Shown: one piece after another, positions 48,398 to 57,858 of the stretch
Layout: the number at the start of each line of letters is the position of its first letter
How positions within the stretch are numbered: position 1 is the stretch's first letter
NCBI RefSeq assembly: GCF_003264115.1
Contig: NZ_CP021912.1
Location: 2,339,001-2,403,000, forward strand
Direction of reading: 5' to 3'
Length of the DNA: 64,000 nucleotides
DNA from: Erythrobacter sp. KY5
GTDB taxonomy: Bacteria; Pseudomonadota; Alphaproteobacteria; Sphingomonadales; Sphingomonadaceae
The notes under the pieces: generated by a model
The model's database searches: none
Seen by the model: the letters and a program-made list of their open reading frames with translations, nothing else
What the model was told of the DNA's origin: nothing
Position numbers and translations under genes: made by a program

Positions 48398-49070
48398 AGA
48401 TTTTGCTCTCCTGTGTGAATTCCGGACGGCCAAAAATTCGATATCGACTTAAGTGAGGCAGAAAAATGAGTTTAGCGGCGAATGGCGTTGCCCAAGCTGT
48501 CGCTGTGACATGCCCCCACCCAACTTCAAACGTGCGCGGGTCAGTGCCTCGGAACCAACCGACCAACCTTTGTTCGAACTGGCCCAATCCGAATGCCACA
48601 ACTGTTGATGATGTCGTCAGGTTGGCAAGAGTCCAGTCGAGCAGCCCAAAGCCGACCTCCGTCGCTCTCATGCGCTGGTCATGGGCAAGCTCATCCCAAC
48701 TCGGACTTCTGAAAGGGACCAACTGAAAACTTAGCATGTGGTCCGGCTTGACGTCTCTGAAATGACGCGATTTCATCGCCTGTATCTGAATTTGCAGGGG
48801 TGTGAACTGGCTGTTGTCACCCCAAGGTTGATCCAGATAGGCGTTCACAGTCCTATCGGTGTCTTTGTAAATAAGGCGCTTGTCATCGCCCCAATCAAAA
48901 TCACCGCGACCCCCGCCTGGATTTAGTCCGATAGTTACAAGCTGCGGGTGCCTTCGACTATTCTGGTTGCTGTAAATGTAAGACCAGCCCGATTTGTGGC
49001 GTCCGTGAAGATACTCCGCTTCTATATGTGCGCTCACGTCTTGTTCTGTTGCGTCCGCGGGTATGATCAC
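48390..49070 (-). CDS. uncharacterised protein resembling the uracil-DNA glycosylase fold
   Basis: The 226-aa protein starts at GTG 49070, overlapping the stop of the isomerase gene as GTGA. An early VTIGLNPGGG (motif near 45-54) and a late LPHLSRYRIF (204-213) have the placement of motif 1 (GxxPG-type) and motif 2 (HPS-type) of the UDG superfamily, with SFQLVPFRSP between. This is an eye-level fold guess only. The G+C of two 60-base lines I counted is 47-48%, against more than 60% in the neighbours, which suggests horizontal acquisition. The open frame upstream (to 49316) overlaps the isomerase and is a shadow. Confidence 0.7.
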   Translation of the reverse strand: MIIPADATEQDVSAHIEAEYLHGRHKSGWSYIYSNQNSRRHPQLVTIGLNPGGGRGDFDWGDDKRLIYKDTDRTVNAYLDQPWGDNSQFTPLQIQIQAMKSRHFRDVKPDHMLSFQLVPFRSPSWDELAHDQRMRATEVGFGLLDWTLANLTTSSTVVAFGLGQFEQRLVGWFRGTDPRTFEVGWGHVTATAWATPFAAKLIFLPHLSRYRIFGRPEFTQESKIFG

Positions 49071-49717
49071 CTTTTCGCCAGCCCCTTCTGCTCCATGCGC
49101 CATTTCGCCATGTCGATGCGGTCCTGGCCGAAGAAGGGTTCGCCTTCGAACACCAGCGTGGGCACGCCCCAGTGTCCGGCGGCTTCGAGTGCGTCCTGAT
49201 TTTCGGCGATTTCGGCATCGAGAGCGGCTGCGTCGCTCAGGACTTCGGCGTCGAGTTCGGCGAGGTTCAACCCTGCCATCTCGGTCGCTTTGGCCAGATG
49301 ATCGCCTTCGTGCCAATCGTCGACTTCACCGGAGAAGATAATCCGCGACACCTCGTCGGCGAATTCCAGTCCCTTGCCCCGTCGCGTCGCCGCCTGCCCA
49401 AGACGGCAGATGCGGTGGATCAGCGGCTGCTCTTTCGCGATCTCTCGCGTTGCCAAGTTCTGCACCACCGGATCAGGACGCGGCCAGCGGAAGGGGATGC
49501 CAAGCATCTGCGCGCTGCGCATCGAATCCATCAGGATGTAGCGCGGCGCTGCGGGATTGCCTGTAAACAGGATATCAGGATCGCGGATGGCAATCGGCCA
49601 CACCGTGCGAAGCGTGATGTCGAGATCGTATTCGCGCGTCATGTCGCGATATCGCCCCACGGCGAGGTAGGAATAGGGCGAGCGGAAGCTGAAGAACAGG
49701 TCTGCTTTAAGCGTCAT
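49067..49717 (-). CDS. DsbA-family protein, 2-hydroxychromene-2-carboxylate isomerase-like
   Basis: The 216-aa protein is a thioredoxin-fold member in which the CxxC site is replaced by FRSPYSYLA (residues 11-19). This is the signature of the GSH-dependent HCCA isomerase group. Other matches are TLRTVWPIAIRDPDILFTGNP and the C-terminal WGVPTLVFEGEPFFGQDRIDM. HCCA isomerase acts in naphthalene degradation, but most genomic homologues have unknown substrates. It is 19 bp after the lipoprotein gene and coupled to the glycosylase-like gene. Confidence 0.9.
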   Translation of the reverse strand: MTLKADLFFSFRSPYSYLAVGRYRDMTREYDLDITLRTVWPIAIRDPDILFTGNPAAPRYILMDSMRSAQMLGIPFRWPRPDPVVQNLATREIAKEQPLIHRICRLGQAATRRGKGLEFADEVSRIIFSGEVDDWHEGDHLAKATEMAGLNLAELDAEVLSDAAALDAEIAENQDALEAAGHWGVPTLVFEGEPFFGQDRIDMAKWRMEQKGLAKR

Positions 49718-49736
49718 GAAGCCTGCTTAGCGCGCT

Positions 49737-50288
49737 TCATCGGAAAAAACACTGCGTCCCGGAATATAGCATCGACACCGCATCATCCTCGATAAAGCCG
49801 GCCAAGCGGTCGCCAAGCATGAATTCCTCTCCCAGTGTGCTGCCTTCCATCATCGCAAAGCCGGGCATGGCCTCGATCTGCGCGCGAGCGGTGCCAACCG
49901 GCAGCCCTTCAACGCCGATCTTTTCGGCAGGCTCGCTAATCAGCCAGCCGACAAAGATGCCGTCCTGATAATTGACCGTCAGCCCGCCGGGATAGGTTGA
50001 GCTTTCCATCGGACCCGCTCCGCATTCAGGCATGTCCATCACTTCGCCCGGCTCGCCTATGGCGCGGGCGATCGCTGCCTCGACCTCGCTTTGCCCGGCG
50101 GCGAAGAAGAACGCATCGGGGCCTGCAACGAGGCCCTCGGACTTGAGGGTCACCTGACCCGGATCGATGATCTCGGCGACCGCGCCGCCATCGCGCTGCT
50201 CAAGCCGTTCGGCAGGCGAGGGCACGCCCGAGTCCCCGCATGCGGCGAGTGCCAGGCTGGAGGCGGCAATAACGAGCGCTCTCATCAC
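49737..50288 (-). CDS. lipoprotein of unknown function
   Basis: The 183-aa product has a lipoprotein signal: MMRALVIAASSLALAAC with the Cys at 17. The mature part has no recognised domain. It contains two conserved-looking Cys (MPECGAG, GTQCFFR at the C-terminus) that may pair, and runs such as GGLTVNYQDGIFVGWLI. It is 1 bp after asd, which argues for co-transcription with that gene. Confidence 0.8.
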   Translation of the reverse strand: MMRALVIAASSLALAACGDSGVPSPAERLEQRDGGAVAEIIDPGQVTLKSEGLVAGPDAFFFAAGQSEVEAAIARAIGEPGEVMDMPECGAGPMESSTYPGGLTVNYQDGIFVGWLISEPAEKIGVEGLPVGTARAQIEAMPGFAMMEGSTLGEEFMLGDRLAGFIEDDAVSMLYSGTQCFFR

Positions 50289-50289
50289 C

Positions 50290-51315
50290 TCAGCCCTTCT
50301 TCAGATGACGTCGGCCAAGCAGCTCTGCGATCTGGACCGCATTCAATGCCGCGCCTTTGCGCAAATTGTCCGAGACACACCACAAAGTGATGCCGTTCTC
50401 GACCGTCGGATCCTCGCGCACACGGCTGATGAAGGTCGCGCTGTCACCGGCGCTTTCGACCGGCGTGACGTAACCTTCGTCCTCGCGCTTATCGACCAGC
50501 ATGATGCCGGGCGCCTCGCGCAGGATATCCTGAGCCTGCTCTGCCGAAAGCTCGTTCTCGAACTCGATGTTCACGGCTTCCGAATGGCCCACGAAGACCG
50601 GCACGCGCACGCAGGTTGCGTTCAGCTTGATCTTTGGATCGAGGATCTTCTTGGTCTCGACCATCATCTTCCACTCTTCCTTGGTCGAGCCATCGTCGAG
50701 GAAGACGTCGATATGCGGGATCACGTTGAAGGCGATCTGCTTGGTGAACTTGGTCGGCTGGACCGGATCGCCCACGAAAATTGCGCGTGATTGTTCGAAC
50801 AGCTCGTCCATCCCCGCCTTGCCCGCGCCGGAAACCGACTGATAGGTCGAGACCACGACGCGCTTGATCGTCGCCGCCTTGTGCAAGGGAGCGAGCGCCA
50901 CAACCAGCTGCGCGGTCGAGCAATTGGGATTCGCGATGATGTTGCGCTTGGAGTAATCGTCGATCGCATCGGGGTTCACCTCCGGCACGATCAGCGGCAC
51001 GTCGGGTTCCATGCGGTAGAGCGAGGAATTGTCGATCACCACGCAGCCCGCAGCCGCCGCTTTGGGCGCGTATTCCTTGGCAGGGCCACTACCGGCGGCG
51101 AATAGCGCGATATCCCAGCCCGACCAGTCGAAATGCTCGATATTCTTGCATTTGAGCATCTTGCCGGTGTCGCCGAACTCAACCTCTGATCCCTGGCTGC
51201 GCCCGCTGGCGACCGCCGCGATTTCCTCAATCGGGAATTCGCGCTCGGCCAGCACCTGCATCATTTCGCGTCCGACATTGCCCGTCGCGCCGACGATAGC
51301 CACCCGGTAACCCAA
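50290..51315 (-). CDS. asd: aspartate-semialdehyde dehydrogenase
   Basis: Asd makes aspartate semialdehyde for lysine, threonine, methionine and diaminopimelate synthesis. The 341-aa protein begins at TTG 51315 (read as Met, GYRVAIVGATGNVGREMM), with CGGAGA about 8 nt upstream. The NADP loop GATGNVG, the catalytic Cys in NPNCSTAQL and the GSGPAKEYAPKAAAAGC segment are present. A longer frame to 51360 has no family sequence. It is divergent from the dehalogenase-like gene with a 71-bp gap. Confidence 0.95.
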   Translation of the reverse strand: MGYRVAIVGATGNVGREMMQVLAEREFPIEEIAAVASGRSQGSEVEFGDTGKMLKCKNIEHFDWSGWDIALFAAGSGPAKEYAPKAAAAGCVVIDNSSLYRMEPDVPLIVPEVNPDAIDDYSKRNIIANPNCSTAQLVVALAPLHKAATIKRVVVSTYQSVSGAGKAGMDELFEQSRAIFVGDPVQPTKFTKQIAFNVIPHIDVFLDDGSTKEEWKMMVETKKILDPKIKLNATCVRVPVFVGHSEAVNIEFENELSAEQAQDILREAPGIMLVDKREDEGYVTPVESAGDSATFISRVREDPTVENGITLWCVSDNLRKGAALNAVQIAELLGRRHLKKG

Positions 51316-51386
51316 TTCACATTCTCCGATTAAGTTTCTTGCGCCGTGAGGTGGCGACACTATGCCCCATTGGCAAGGGGAAAGAC

Positions 51387-52250
51387 GTGACGCTGACTAC
51401 GCGAGACTGGCACAACCGGGCCAAGCAATTCCACTTTGACGGGCACAAGATCGCCTATTGGACAGGCGGCGATCCCGAAGCGCGACCGCTGCTGCTGGTG
51501 CATGGGTTTCCGACATGCTCGTGGGACTGGGTGCCGGTGTGGGACATGCTGGCGGAGAAACACCATCTGATCGCTTGCGACATGCTGGGGTTCGGCCTGT
51601 CTGACAAGCCGCGCTCAGGCTATTCGATCCATCGCCAGACCGATCTTCAGGAAGCGCTTCTGAGCGATCTTGGCGTGGGTGAGTTTGACGCGCTGGTGCA
51701 CGATTACGGCGTATCGGTCGGACAGGAATTGCTGGCGCGGCAACAGGACGGCTCAGGGGCGAAGGGCCTTGGCACGATGGTGTTTCTCAATGGAGGCATC
51801 TTCCCTGACCAGCACCGCCCTCGCCCGATGCAGAAACTCGGCGTTTCGCCATTCGGGTTCCTGCTGGGCCTGCTGATGAGCCGAAAGGGGTTCGGCAAGA
51901 GCTTCTCCGAAGTGTTCGGCCCTGACAGCCAGCCGAGCGAAAAGGAGCTCGACGAATTCTGGGAGTTCATCAGCTACAAGGACGGCAACCGCATCACGCA
52001 CAAGCTTCTCCACTATATCGCCGACCGGGTCGAGCATAAGGAGCGGTGGGAAGCGGCTCTGGTCGCAGCGCAAGGCAAGATCGGCCTCATCAACGGCGCG
52101 CTCGACCCGGTTTCGGGCAAGCACGCCTATGACAAGTGGCGCGAAGTGGTGCCGGATGCGAAGGCCCACCTGATCGAGACAGTCGGCCATTACCCGCAGG
52201 TCGAAGCGCCTGAGGAAGTGGCCGCCAAGTCGCTGGAGTGGCTCGCCTGA
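51387..52250 (+). CDS. alpha/beta hydrolase, haloalkane dehalogenase-like
   Basis: The 287-aa hydrolase has HGFPTCSWDW (39-48), the nucleophile elbow VHDYGVSVG with Asp106, the acid segment INGALDPVSG and a C-terminal catalytic His in IETVGHYPQVEAP. An Asp nucleophile points to a haloalkane dehalogenase or epoxide hydrolase. The Trp following HG-F-P and in the cap is consistent with halide binding. GTG 51387 follows AAGGGGAAAG. It is a single gene. The upstream frame to 51339 adds unsupported residues. Confidence 0.88.
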   Translation: MTLTTRDWHNRAKQFHFDGHKIAYWTGGDPEARPLLLVHGFPTCSWDWVPVWDMLAEKHHLIACDMLGFGLSDKPRSGYSIHRQTDLQEALLSDLGVGEFDALVHDYGVSVGQELLARQQDGSGAKGLGTMVFLNGGIFPDQHRPRPMQKLGVSPFGFLLGLLMSRKGFGKSFSEVFGPDSQPSEKELDEFWEFISYKDGNRITHKLLHYIADRVEHKERWEAALVAAQGKIGLINGALDPVSGKHAYDKWREVVPDAKAHLIETVGHYPQVEAPEEVAAKSLEWLA

Positions 52251-52251
52251 A

Positions 52252-54477
52252 TTACTCCGGCGGCGTCACTCCGTGGCCTTCTAGAAAGCGGAACATCGTG
52301 TTCCACAGATGCGGGCTGACCTGCTCGCCGCCAACGCGGTGGGTGTAGCCGGGATAAAGCATCATCTCGAACGGGACATTGTTTTCCTGAAGCACGCTGA
52401 TCAGCTCTGAAGAGTTCTCAAACACCACATTGTCGTCCGCCATGCCGTGGATCAGCAGCAGCGGATCACTGATCTTGGTCGCGTTGGGAATGGCGCTCGA
52501 GGCCTCATAAGCCTCTGGCACTTCGCGAGGGTCGCCCATGAAGCGTTCGGTGTAGTGCGTATCGTACAGGCCCCAGCGGGTCACGGGCGCGCCTGAGATA
52601 CCGGCTGCATAAAGCCCCGGATCGGCCTGCAACTGCTTGAGCGTCATGTAGCCGCCATAGGACCAGCCGTAGATCGCGATCTTGTCGCCATCGACGTAAT
52701 CGAGCGTCTTGAGGAACTCGGCGCCCGTTTTCTGGTCGCGCACTTCGACCCCGCCCATGGCGCGGTAAAGCGGCTGTTCGAAATCGACCCCGCGATTGGC
52801 CGAGCCGCGATTGTCGAGCGCGAACCAGATGTAGCCCTTGTCAACCACCGCCTGCGCCAGAGCGCCGCCCCAGCCCTTGTCCACGACCTGCGGACCCGGC
52901 CCGGAATAGTGATAGTAGAACACTGGATACTGCTTGCCCGGCTCCATCTCAGGCTTGAGCATCATGTAATGCAGCGGCGTGCCGTCCTCGGCGGGGATCG
53001 TGCCGTATTCGGGCGGCGTGTGGCTCAGCAGAAACGGCGTGTAGGGATGATCCGCGTCGAGCGCGTTTTCCTCGACCCAGACAAGCCGTTCCCCTCTCGT
53101 ATCCGCGATGTAGCTTTGGGTCGGCTGGTCGGTCGCCGAACGGCTGATGAGGAGACCCTTGCCGGTCGGGTCCATGCTGGCCGAGTTGGTGTAGTCGGGA
53201 TCGGTGAGCAGCGTCGGTTCGCTTTCGGCGGACAGGCTGGAGACGTAGACCTGTTCTGTCAGGACGTCGGTCACCGCACGATAATACAGCTTGTCCCCGT
53301 CCTCATCCACTCCGACCAGCGCGGTGACAGGCTCCTTGCGGCTCGTAAGCTGCGTCCAGTTCTCTCCGTCGAAGCGGTAGAAATTGCCGAAGCCATCCCG
53401 CTCCGACCACCACAGCAGGCTGCCATCTTTCAGGAAGCGGTAATTGTCCGACAGGTTGATCCAGTAATCGTCGCGCGCGGCGGTTTCGGTGAACCAGACC
53501 TCGCTCTCGCCCGTCGAAGGATCGACCTTGAGCATGTCGAGCACGGTCTGTTCGCGGTTCTGGCGCTGGACATAGAGATAGTCGTCCGGCCCCCAGTTCA
53601 CGCGGGCGATGTAGATGTCGGTGTTATCACCAAGGTCCACCTTCACACGGTTCCCGCCATCAGGGTCCATCACATAAAGTTCGACAATCGCGTTGTCCGA
53701 GCCAGCGACCGGATAGCGCTGGTCGAAGACCTGCGTGCCGGTTGCACCGATAGCTGCGCGAGTGACGATGCCGACCGGGCTTTCATCTGTGCGCTGAACG
53801 GCGATGCGCTGGTCGTTCGGGCCCCACCAATATCCGGTGAGACGGCTCATTTCTTCCTGCGCGACGAATTCGGCCTCACCCCAGCGGATCGTGTCTTCTT
53901 CCTTTGGCGTGATCGGAGCCGCTTCGCCTCCCACTTCCCCGACCCACAGCTGGCGATCGCGCACGAAGGAAACGTAGCCCGCCTTGCTCGAAAGCTTGGG
54001 GTTGAGTTCGCTTTCCTCAGTATCGGTCAGGCGCTGAACGCTGCCATCAAGCTTGGCGAAATAGAGGTCGCCGTCGATGGGCACGAGAACGCCCGAGCCA
54101 TCGCTCGCCCATTGGTAGGAGATGATACCCTTGAGACTGCCAACGCGTGCGCGCTCGCGCTGCATTTTTTCGTCTTCGGATAGCTCACGACCCGAACCGA
54201 TCGCCTCGCTGTCGACCAGCATGCGCCATTCGCGCGTGGCAAAGTCATAGCCCCACAGGTCGTAGCGCGATGAATCCTCCTCGCGGTTGCGGAGCAGGGT
54301 CAGGTACTTGCCATCGGGCGAAAACTTCACCGCGCGCGGGGTCGGCCCGTTGAGCGAAGGCGAGGCAAAGACGCGCTCGAATGTGAGTTCAGGAGAGCTT
54401 TCGGTCATGTGCGCATCTGCCAAAGCAGTGGTCGGCAAAAGGATTGCGGCGGCGGCAGCAAGCAAAGCAGTTCGCAT
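52252..54477 (-). CDS. S9-family prolyl oligopeptidase (dipeptidyl-peptidase IV-like), secreted
   Basis: The 741-aa protein has a signal peptide (MRTALLAAAAAILLPTTALA), an N-terminal beta-propeller and a C-terminal alpha/beta hydrolase domain. The serine elbow is GWSYGGYMTL, the Asp is in LLIHGMADDNVVF and the His is in YPGYTHRVGGE. This is the DPP-IV-type layout, cleaving Xaa-Pro dipeptides. ATG 54477 is preferred as the signal peptide starts there. It lies alone on the minus strand, about 130 bp from the rplS end. Confidence 0.94.
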   Translation of the reverse strand: MRTALLAAAAAILLPTTALADAHMTESSPELTFERVFASPSLNGPTPRAVKFSPDGKYLTLLRNREEDSSRYDLWGYDFATREWRMLVDSEAIGSGRELSEDEKMQRERARVGSLKGIISYQWASDGSGVLVPIDGDLYFAKLDGSVQRLTDTEESELNPKLSSKAGYVSFVRDRQLWVGEVGGEAAPITPKEEDTIRWGEAEFVAQEEMSRLTGYWWGPNDQRIAVQRTDESPVGIVTRAAIGATGTQVFDQRYPVAGSDNAIVELYVMDPDGGNRVKVDLGDNTDIYIARVNWGPDDYLYVQRQNREQTVLDMLKVDPSTGESEVWFTETAARDDYWINLSDNYRFLKDGSLLWWSERDGFGNFYRFDGENWTQLTSRKEPVTALVGVDEDGDKLYYRAVTDVLTEQVYVSSLSAESEPTLLTDPDYTNSASMDPTGKGLLISRSATDQPTQSYIADTRGERLVWVEENALDADHPYTPFLLSHTPPEYGTIPAEDGTPLHYMMLKPEMEPGKQYPVFYYHYSGPGPQVVDKGWGGALAQAVVDKGYIWFALDNRGSANRGVDFEQPLYRAMGGVEVRDQKTGAEFLKTLDYVDGDKIAIYGWSYGGYMTLKQLQADPGLYAAGISGAPVTRWGLYDTHYTERFMGDPREVPEAYEASSAIPNATKISDPLLLIHGMADDNVVFENSSELISVLQENNVPFEMMLYPGYTHRVGGEQVSPHLWNTMFRFLEGHGVTPPE

Positions 54478-54551
54478 TTCAAGGAAAGCCCCTTCGTTGT
54501 CATTCGGGTCAGGCTCTCGCAATCGCGGACAATCTTTGCAACCCCGCAACG

Positions 54552-54583
54552 AAAAAGGGCGGCCCTTGCGAGGACCGCCCTTT
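54552..54583 (-). terminator. intrinsic terminator after rplS
   Basis: On the minus strand AAAGGGCGG (54575-54583) and CCGCCC followed by TTTTT (54552-54562) form a 9-bp G+C-rich stem with a T-run, 27 bp past the rplS stop. It marks the 3' end of the ffh-rplS run. Confidence 0.88.
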
Positions 54584-54609
54584 AATGATTTCGCTATGCC
54601 AGCGAGGCG

Positions 54610-54978
54610 TTACGCCTTGGTCGTGTTGACCTTGCGCTCGGCGATACGCGCACGCTTACCGGTGCGGCCACGCAGATAGTACAGCTTCGCACGGCGCACG
54701 ACACCGCGGCGGACCACGGTGATGCTGTCCACGATTGGCGCGTAAAGCGGGAACACACGCTCAACACCTTCGCCGAAGCTGATCTTGCGGACGGTGAAGT
54801 TGGAGCCCATGCCGCGGTTCGAACGCGCGATTACGACGCCTTCGAAGTTCTGCACACGCTCACGCTGGCCTTCAACCACCTTGACGCCGACGCGAACGGT
54901 GTCGCCTGCGCGGAAGTCGGGAATTTCACGTTCAACCTTGCCGATTTCCTCGGCTTCGATTTGCTGGATCAGGTTCAC
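54610..54978 (-). CDS. rplS: 50S ribosomal protein L19
   Basis: The 122-aa protein is L19: [52 protein letters not shown] and [29 protein letters not shown]. It starts 4 bp inside the trmD stop region (54975), so it is coupled to trmD. It ends before a clear terminator. Confidence 0.98.
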   Translation of the reverse strand: MNLIQQIEAEEIGKVEREIPDFRAGDTVRVGVKVVEGQRERVQNFEGVVIARSNRGMGSNFTVRKISFGEGVERVFPLYAPIVDSITVVRRGVVRRAKLYYLRGRTGKRARIAERKVNTTKA

Positions 54979-55715
54979 TGGTCCGTATCCTTGTTCTTTC
55001 GCCGCGCGCCAGAGGCAGACTGGTCCCGAGCGCCCTCATGACGCTCCCAAAGGTCCGGCCTGCGTAACCGAGTGATCTCTTCGCTTTTTGACTTTCGCCA
55101 AGCCGCGATCTTCGCATGATCCCCCGATCGCAGCACTTCGGGGATCGTGCGCCCTTCCCATTCGTAAGGTCGGGTATATTGCGGGTATTCAAGAAGGCCG
55201 TCCTCAAACGACTCCTCGGTCCCGCTAGAAGCCGCGCCCATTACTCCGGGAAGCAGCCGAATGCAAGCGTCAAGTATGGCAATCGCCGCCGTCTCTCCGC
55301 CCGAGAGGACGATGTCGGCGAGGCTCACTTCCTCGATCTGCGGGCGCGCTTCGAACAGGCGCTCATCGAAGCCCTCGAAGCGGCCGCAGATGATGGTGAC
55401 GCCGGGACCTTCTGCGATCTCGCGAATGCGGGCCTGGGTGATGGGTTTCCCACGCGGTGTCATCGCAAGAATCGGACGCTCATCCGCGACGCTGTCGACC
55501 GCCGCGCCGAGGATATCCGCCTTGAGGACCATTCCTGCCCCGCCCCCTGCGGGCGTATCATCCACGGTGCGGTGCTTATCCGTGGCGAAATCGCGCGGGT
55601 TGACGGTTGCGCAAGACCAGTCTCCGCGCTCCAGCGCCTTACCCGCGAGGCTAGTGCCGAGCGGGCCGGGAAACATCTCGGGGTAGAGCGTCAGGATGGT
55701 AGCGACGAAGGTCAT
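54975..55715 (-). CDS. trmD: tRNA (guanine37-N1)-methyltransferase TrmD
   Basis: TrmD methylates G37 of tRNAs reading CNN codons. The 246-aa protein has [50 protein letters not shown] and the SAM knot segment [25 protein letters not shown]. The tail [21 protein letters not shown] is the usual one, followed by a basic extension. The start overlaps the small membrane gene stop (55712). rplS follows directly. The canonical rimM neighbour is separated from it by four other genes. Confidence 0.97.
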   Translation of the reverse strand: MTFVATILTLYPEMFPGPLGTSLAGKALERGDWSCATVNPRDFATDKHRTVDDTPAGGGAGMVLKADILGAAVDSVADERPILAMTPRGKPITQARIREIAEGPGVTIICGRFEGFDERLFEARPQIEEVSLADIVLSGGETAAIAILDACIRLLPGVMGAASSGTEESFEDGLLEYPQYTRPYEWEGRTIPEVLRSGDHAKIAAWRKSKSEEITRLRRPDLWERHEGARDQSASGARRKNKDTDQ

Positions 55716-56038
55716 TCGAAGACTTCACTTTCGCTCTCGTTGCAAAGCGCCAAATTCTGCACGCACAAACGAAAGGCGCAAAAGAATGAAAGCAACGCTG
55801 CACCACCCAGAAGAAAAACATCCCACTGGCTCGTTTCGGCGATCGCTGGAACAACGCCTTCAATCTGCCAGTGCGCTCTGCTGCCGACATAAAGCAGCAC
55901 CAGCGAACCAATCGACCCGATCACCGAGAGGACGACAATCGTCCCGGTGGTCAACCCATCTTGCCGTCGCAGGAGCAGCCTAGCTATAAACCGCGAGCCA
56001 AAGAACGCGATTGCCAAAGAAGCCAGTACTTCGATCAC
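55712..56038 (-). CDS. small membrane protein inserted before trmD
   Basis: The 108-aa protein has three hydrophobic segments: about 4-22 ([16 protein letters not shown]), 33-53 ([20 protein letters not shown]) and 73-90 ([18 protein letters not shown]). I recognise no family and no motif. The four-base ATGA overlap with trmD means it is translated from the same mRNA. It is the last of four genes separating rimM and trmD. Confidence 0.78.
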   Translation of the reverse strand: MIEVLASLAIAFFGSRFIARLLLRRQDGLTTGTIVVLSVIGSIGSLVLLYVGSRAHWQIEGVVPAIAETSQWDVFLLGGAALLSFFCAFRLCVQNLALCNESESEVFE

Positions 56039-56051
56039 GCCTGCACCTCAA

Positions 56052-57014
56052 TCACTCTCCGCCCGCGCCCCAATTCACCCCATCCTTCGCCCGCGTATCA
56101 ACGTGAAGTTCAAACACATCGGGCCGCGAATAATGCCCGTCGGTGTCGAGGCTCGCGAGGCCCTGTCCGATCTCGCTCAGGTCCAGTTCGGCGTGCAGAA
56201 TTTCCTCGCCCTCACCCGCCTGCGCTAGCACCCGGGCATCGGGCGCGATGATCATCGAACCGCCGCCGTTGAGCATGTCGCCTTCGATTGCTTCGAACAG
56301 CGCTTTCACGTCTGCATCCCCGCCGACCCGCTCCAGCCCCTCGAACAGGTCGCCGCGCCGTTGCACCAGTCCCGCCGCCAGCACGAAGCAGCGTCCCTCC
56401 ATCGCGTAATGGCGTGAAGCGATCCCGTATTCCTCCCGCACAGTCGGCCAGGCCGCCACATGCACGCTTTCGCCCAAATTGTGCATCGCCGCGCGGGCTA
56501 GCGGCATCCAGTGTTCCCAGCAGATGAGGTTGCCCGCCCGGCCCCATTCGGCCTGATGCACGCCCAGCGTCGAGCCATCGCCGCGCATCCAGATCAACCG
56601 TTCGCCATGGGTCGGCACCAGCTTGCGGTGGTCGAGCGGCGCTTCGCCCGGGCGAAACAGCAGCTGGTTGTTGTAAAGGCTCTGCCGCACCCGCTCATGC
56701 GCGCCGATGGAAATGCACGCGCCGCTCTCGTCGCACAGTTCCTGCAAGGGCAGCAACCGCTCGTCCCCCGGCACAATCGCATTGTCGAGCATGATCCGGT
56801 GGCACGCCTTGGTCCCAGGATTGTCCCACAGCGCCGCGCCCCTCGCCTCGTCCAGCCACAGCGGATATCCGCCCAGAAAAGTCTCTCCGAAAGCGACCAT
56901 CTGCGCGCCCGCATCAATGGCTTGCCTGGCAAGGTGCGCGGCCTTTTCGAGCCCGCCATCAAAGTCGAGCGGGATCGGGGCCGCCTGACAGATCGCTACG
57001 TTCAGTTTGGTCAT
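56052..57014 (-). CDS. nitrilase (carbon-nitrogen hydrolase) family protein
   Basis: The 320-aa enzyme has the Glu-Lys-Cys triad of the nitrilase superfamily: E44 in GETFLGGYP, K131 in HRKLVPTHGERL and C165 in ICWEHWMP. The last is closest to true nitrilases and cyanide-degrading enzymes, which hydrolyse nitriles directly to acids. A second conserved Glu lies at HGERL. The substrate is unknown. It lies 13 bp before the small membrane gene and 22 bp after the TIGR04222 gene, on the same strand. Confidence 0.92.
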   Translation of the reverse strand: MTKLNVAICQAAPIPLDFDGGLEKAAHLARQAIDAGAQMVAFGETFLGGYPLWLDEARGAALWDNPGTKACHRIMLDNAIVPGDERLLPLQELCDESGACISIGAHERVRQSLYNNQLLFRPGEAPLDHRKLVPTHGERLIWMRGDGSTLGVHQAEWGRAGNLICWEHWMPLARAAMHNLGESVHVAAWPTVREEYGIASRHYAMEGRCFVLAAGLVQRRGDLFEGLERVGGDADVKALFEAIEGDMLNGGGSMIIAPDARVLAQAGEGEEILHAELDLSEIGQGLASLDTDGHYSRPDVFELHVDTRAKDGVNWGAGGE

Positions 57015-57036
57015 GGCCCGCCCCTACTCGCGCGCG

Positions 57037-57858
57037 CTAGCCCCCGCAACCGCCGCATCCTCCGCCGCAGCCGCTGCCGCCGTCACCGCTGTCGCTGGAT
57101 GCGCCGCCATCGCCGCCTGTACCGGCCTGACGCGCGGCATGGACCGGCTCCCACGGCGTGCCGACCAGTACACCTGTGCCGAAGATCGCAACGGCATAGC
57201 CCGCCTCGTTTGCTTGCGGAGCGCGGCGCAACCGGCTGCTGTTCTGCTCAAGCGAGCGGACAATCTCGTTGCCCGCCATCGTCCGCGGATTGCCGGTCAC
57301 GAAACGCAACAGGCCAAGGACCAAAGTGATGATGATGAGCGCCACGAGGAACCCGGTCGGCTCCCCAATCGCGGAACCCGCCTGTTGGCGATAAAGCCCG
57401 ATGGCGATCAGCGCGGCATAGGGCGCGGCTGACAGGGCGCGCAACTTCCACCGCTCGCCTTCGTCCATCATCAGGCCGCGCCGGATCAACCGCGTTTCCA
57501 CCGCCGCCGCCTGCGCCTTGATCGAACGGCCAGCCTCGGCGGCGCGAAAGCCACCAACTTTGGCGAGGATCGCGCGTTCGCTGGCATTTTCCGCCACCCC
57601 CGTCTGCCGGACCGCGAGTCTTTTCTTCTCGTCCACATCGAGAGCGCCTTTCGCAAAGAGCGAGGAGAGCACCGCAACGCTCAATCGGTCAGCGCCGCCG
57701 GTCAGGACAGCGACCTCCTCCATATCCTCGACCTCTCCGCGCCTGCCTTCGGGGCGCAGGTTCGCCGGAATCCAGAGGCCTGCGAAAATGCAGGTGACGA
57801 GCATTATGCAATAGAAAACGAGGAAATCGCCGCCGGTGTAAGACGCGAAAAGCTCCAT
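57037..57858 (-). CDS. TIGR04222-domain membrane protein with Gly/Cys-rich tail
   Basis: The 273-aa protein has an N-terminal TM (FLVFYCIMLVTCIFAGLW) and a middle pair of TM segments (YAALIAIGLYRQ, FLVALIIITLVLGLLRFV). A winged-helix-like part lies between (LSVAVLSSLFAKGALDVDEKKRLAVR). The C-terminus is an almost pure GGC/GGS tail (GGDGGASSDSGDGGSGCGGGCGGCGG), the hallmark of the TIGR04222 family. The tail may bind metal or be a target for a processing enzyme. Its start overlaps the GRDP-like stop by one base. Confidence 0.85.
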   Translation of the reverse strand: MELFASYTGGDFLVFYCIMLVTCIFAGLWIPANLRPEGRRGEVEDMEEVAVLTGGADRLSVAVLSSLFAKGALDVDEKKRLAVRQTGVAENASERAILAKVGGFRAAEAGRSIKAQAAAVETRLIRRGLMMDEGERWKLRALSAAPYAALIAIGLYRQQAGSAIGEPTGFLVALIIITLVLGLLRFVTGNPRTMAGNEIVRSLEQNSSRLRRAPQANEAGYAVAIFGTGVLVGTPWEPVHAARQAGTGGDGGASSDSGDGGSGCGGGCGGCGG

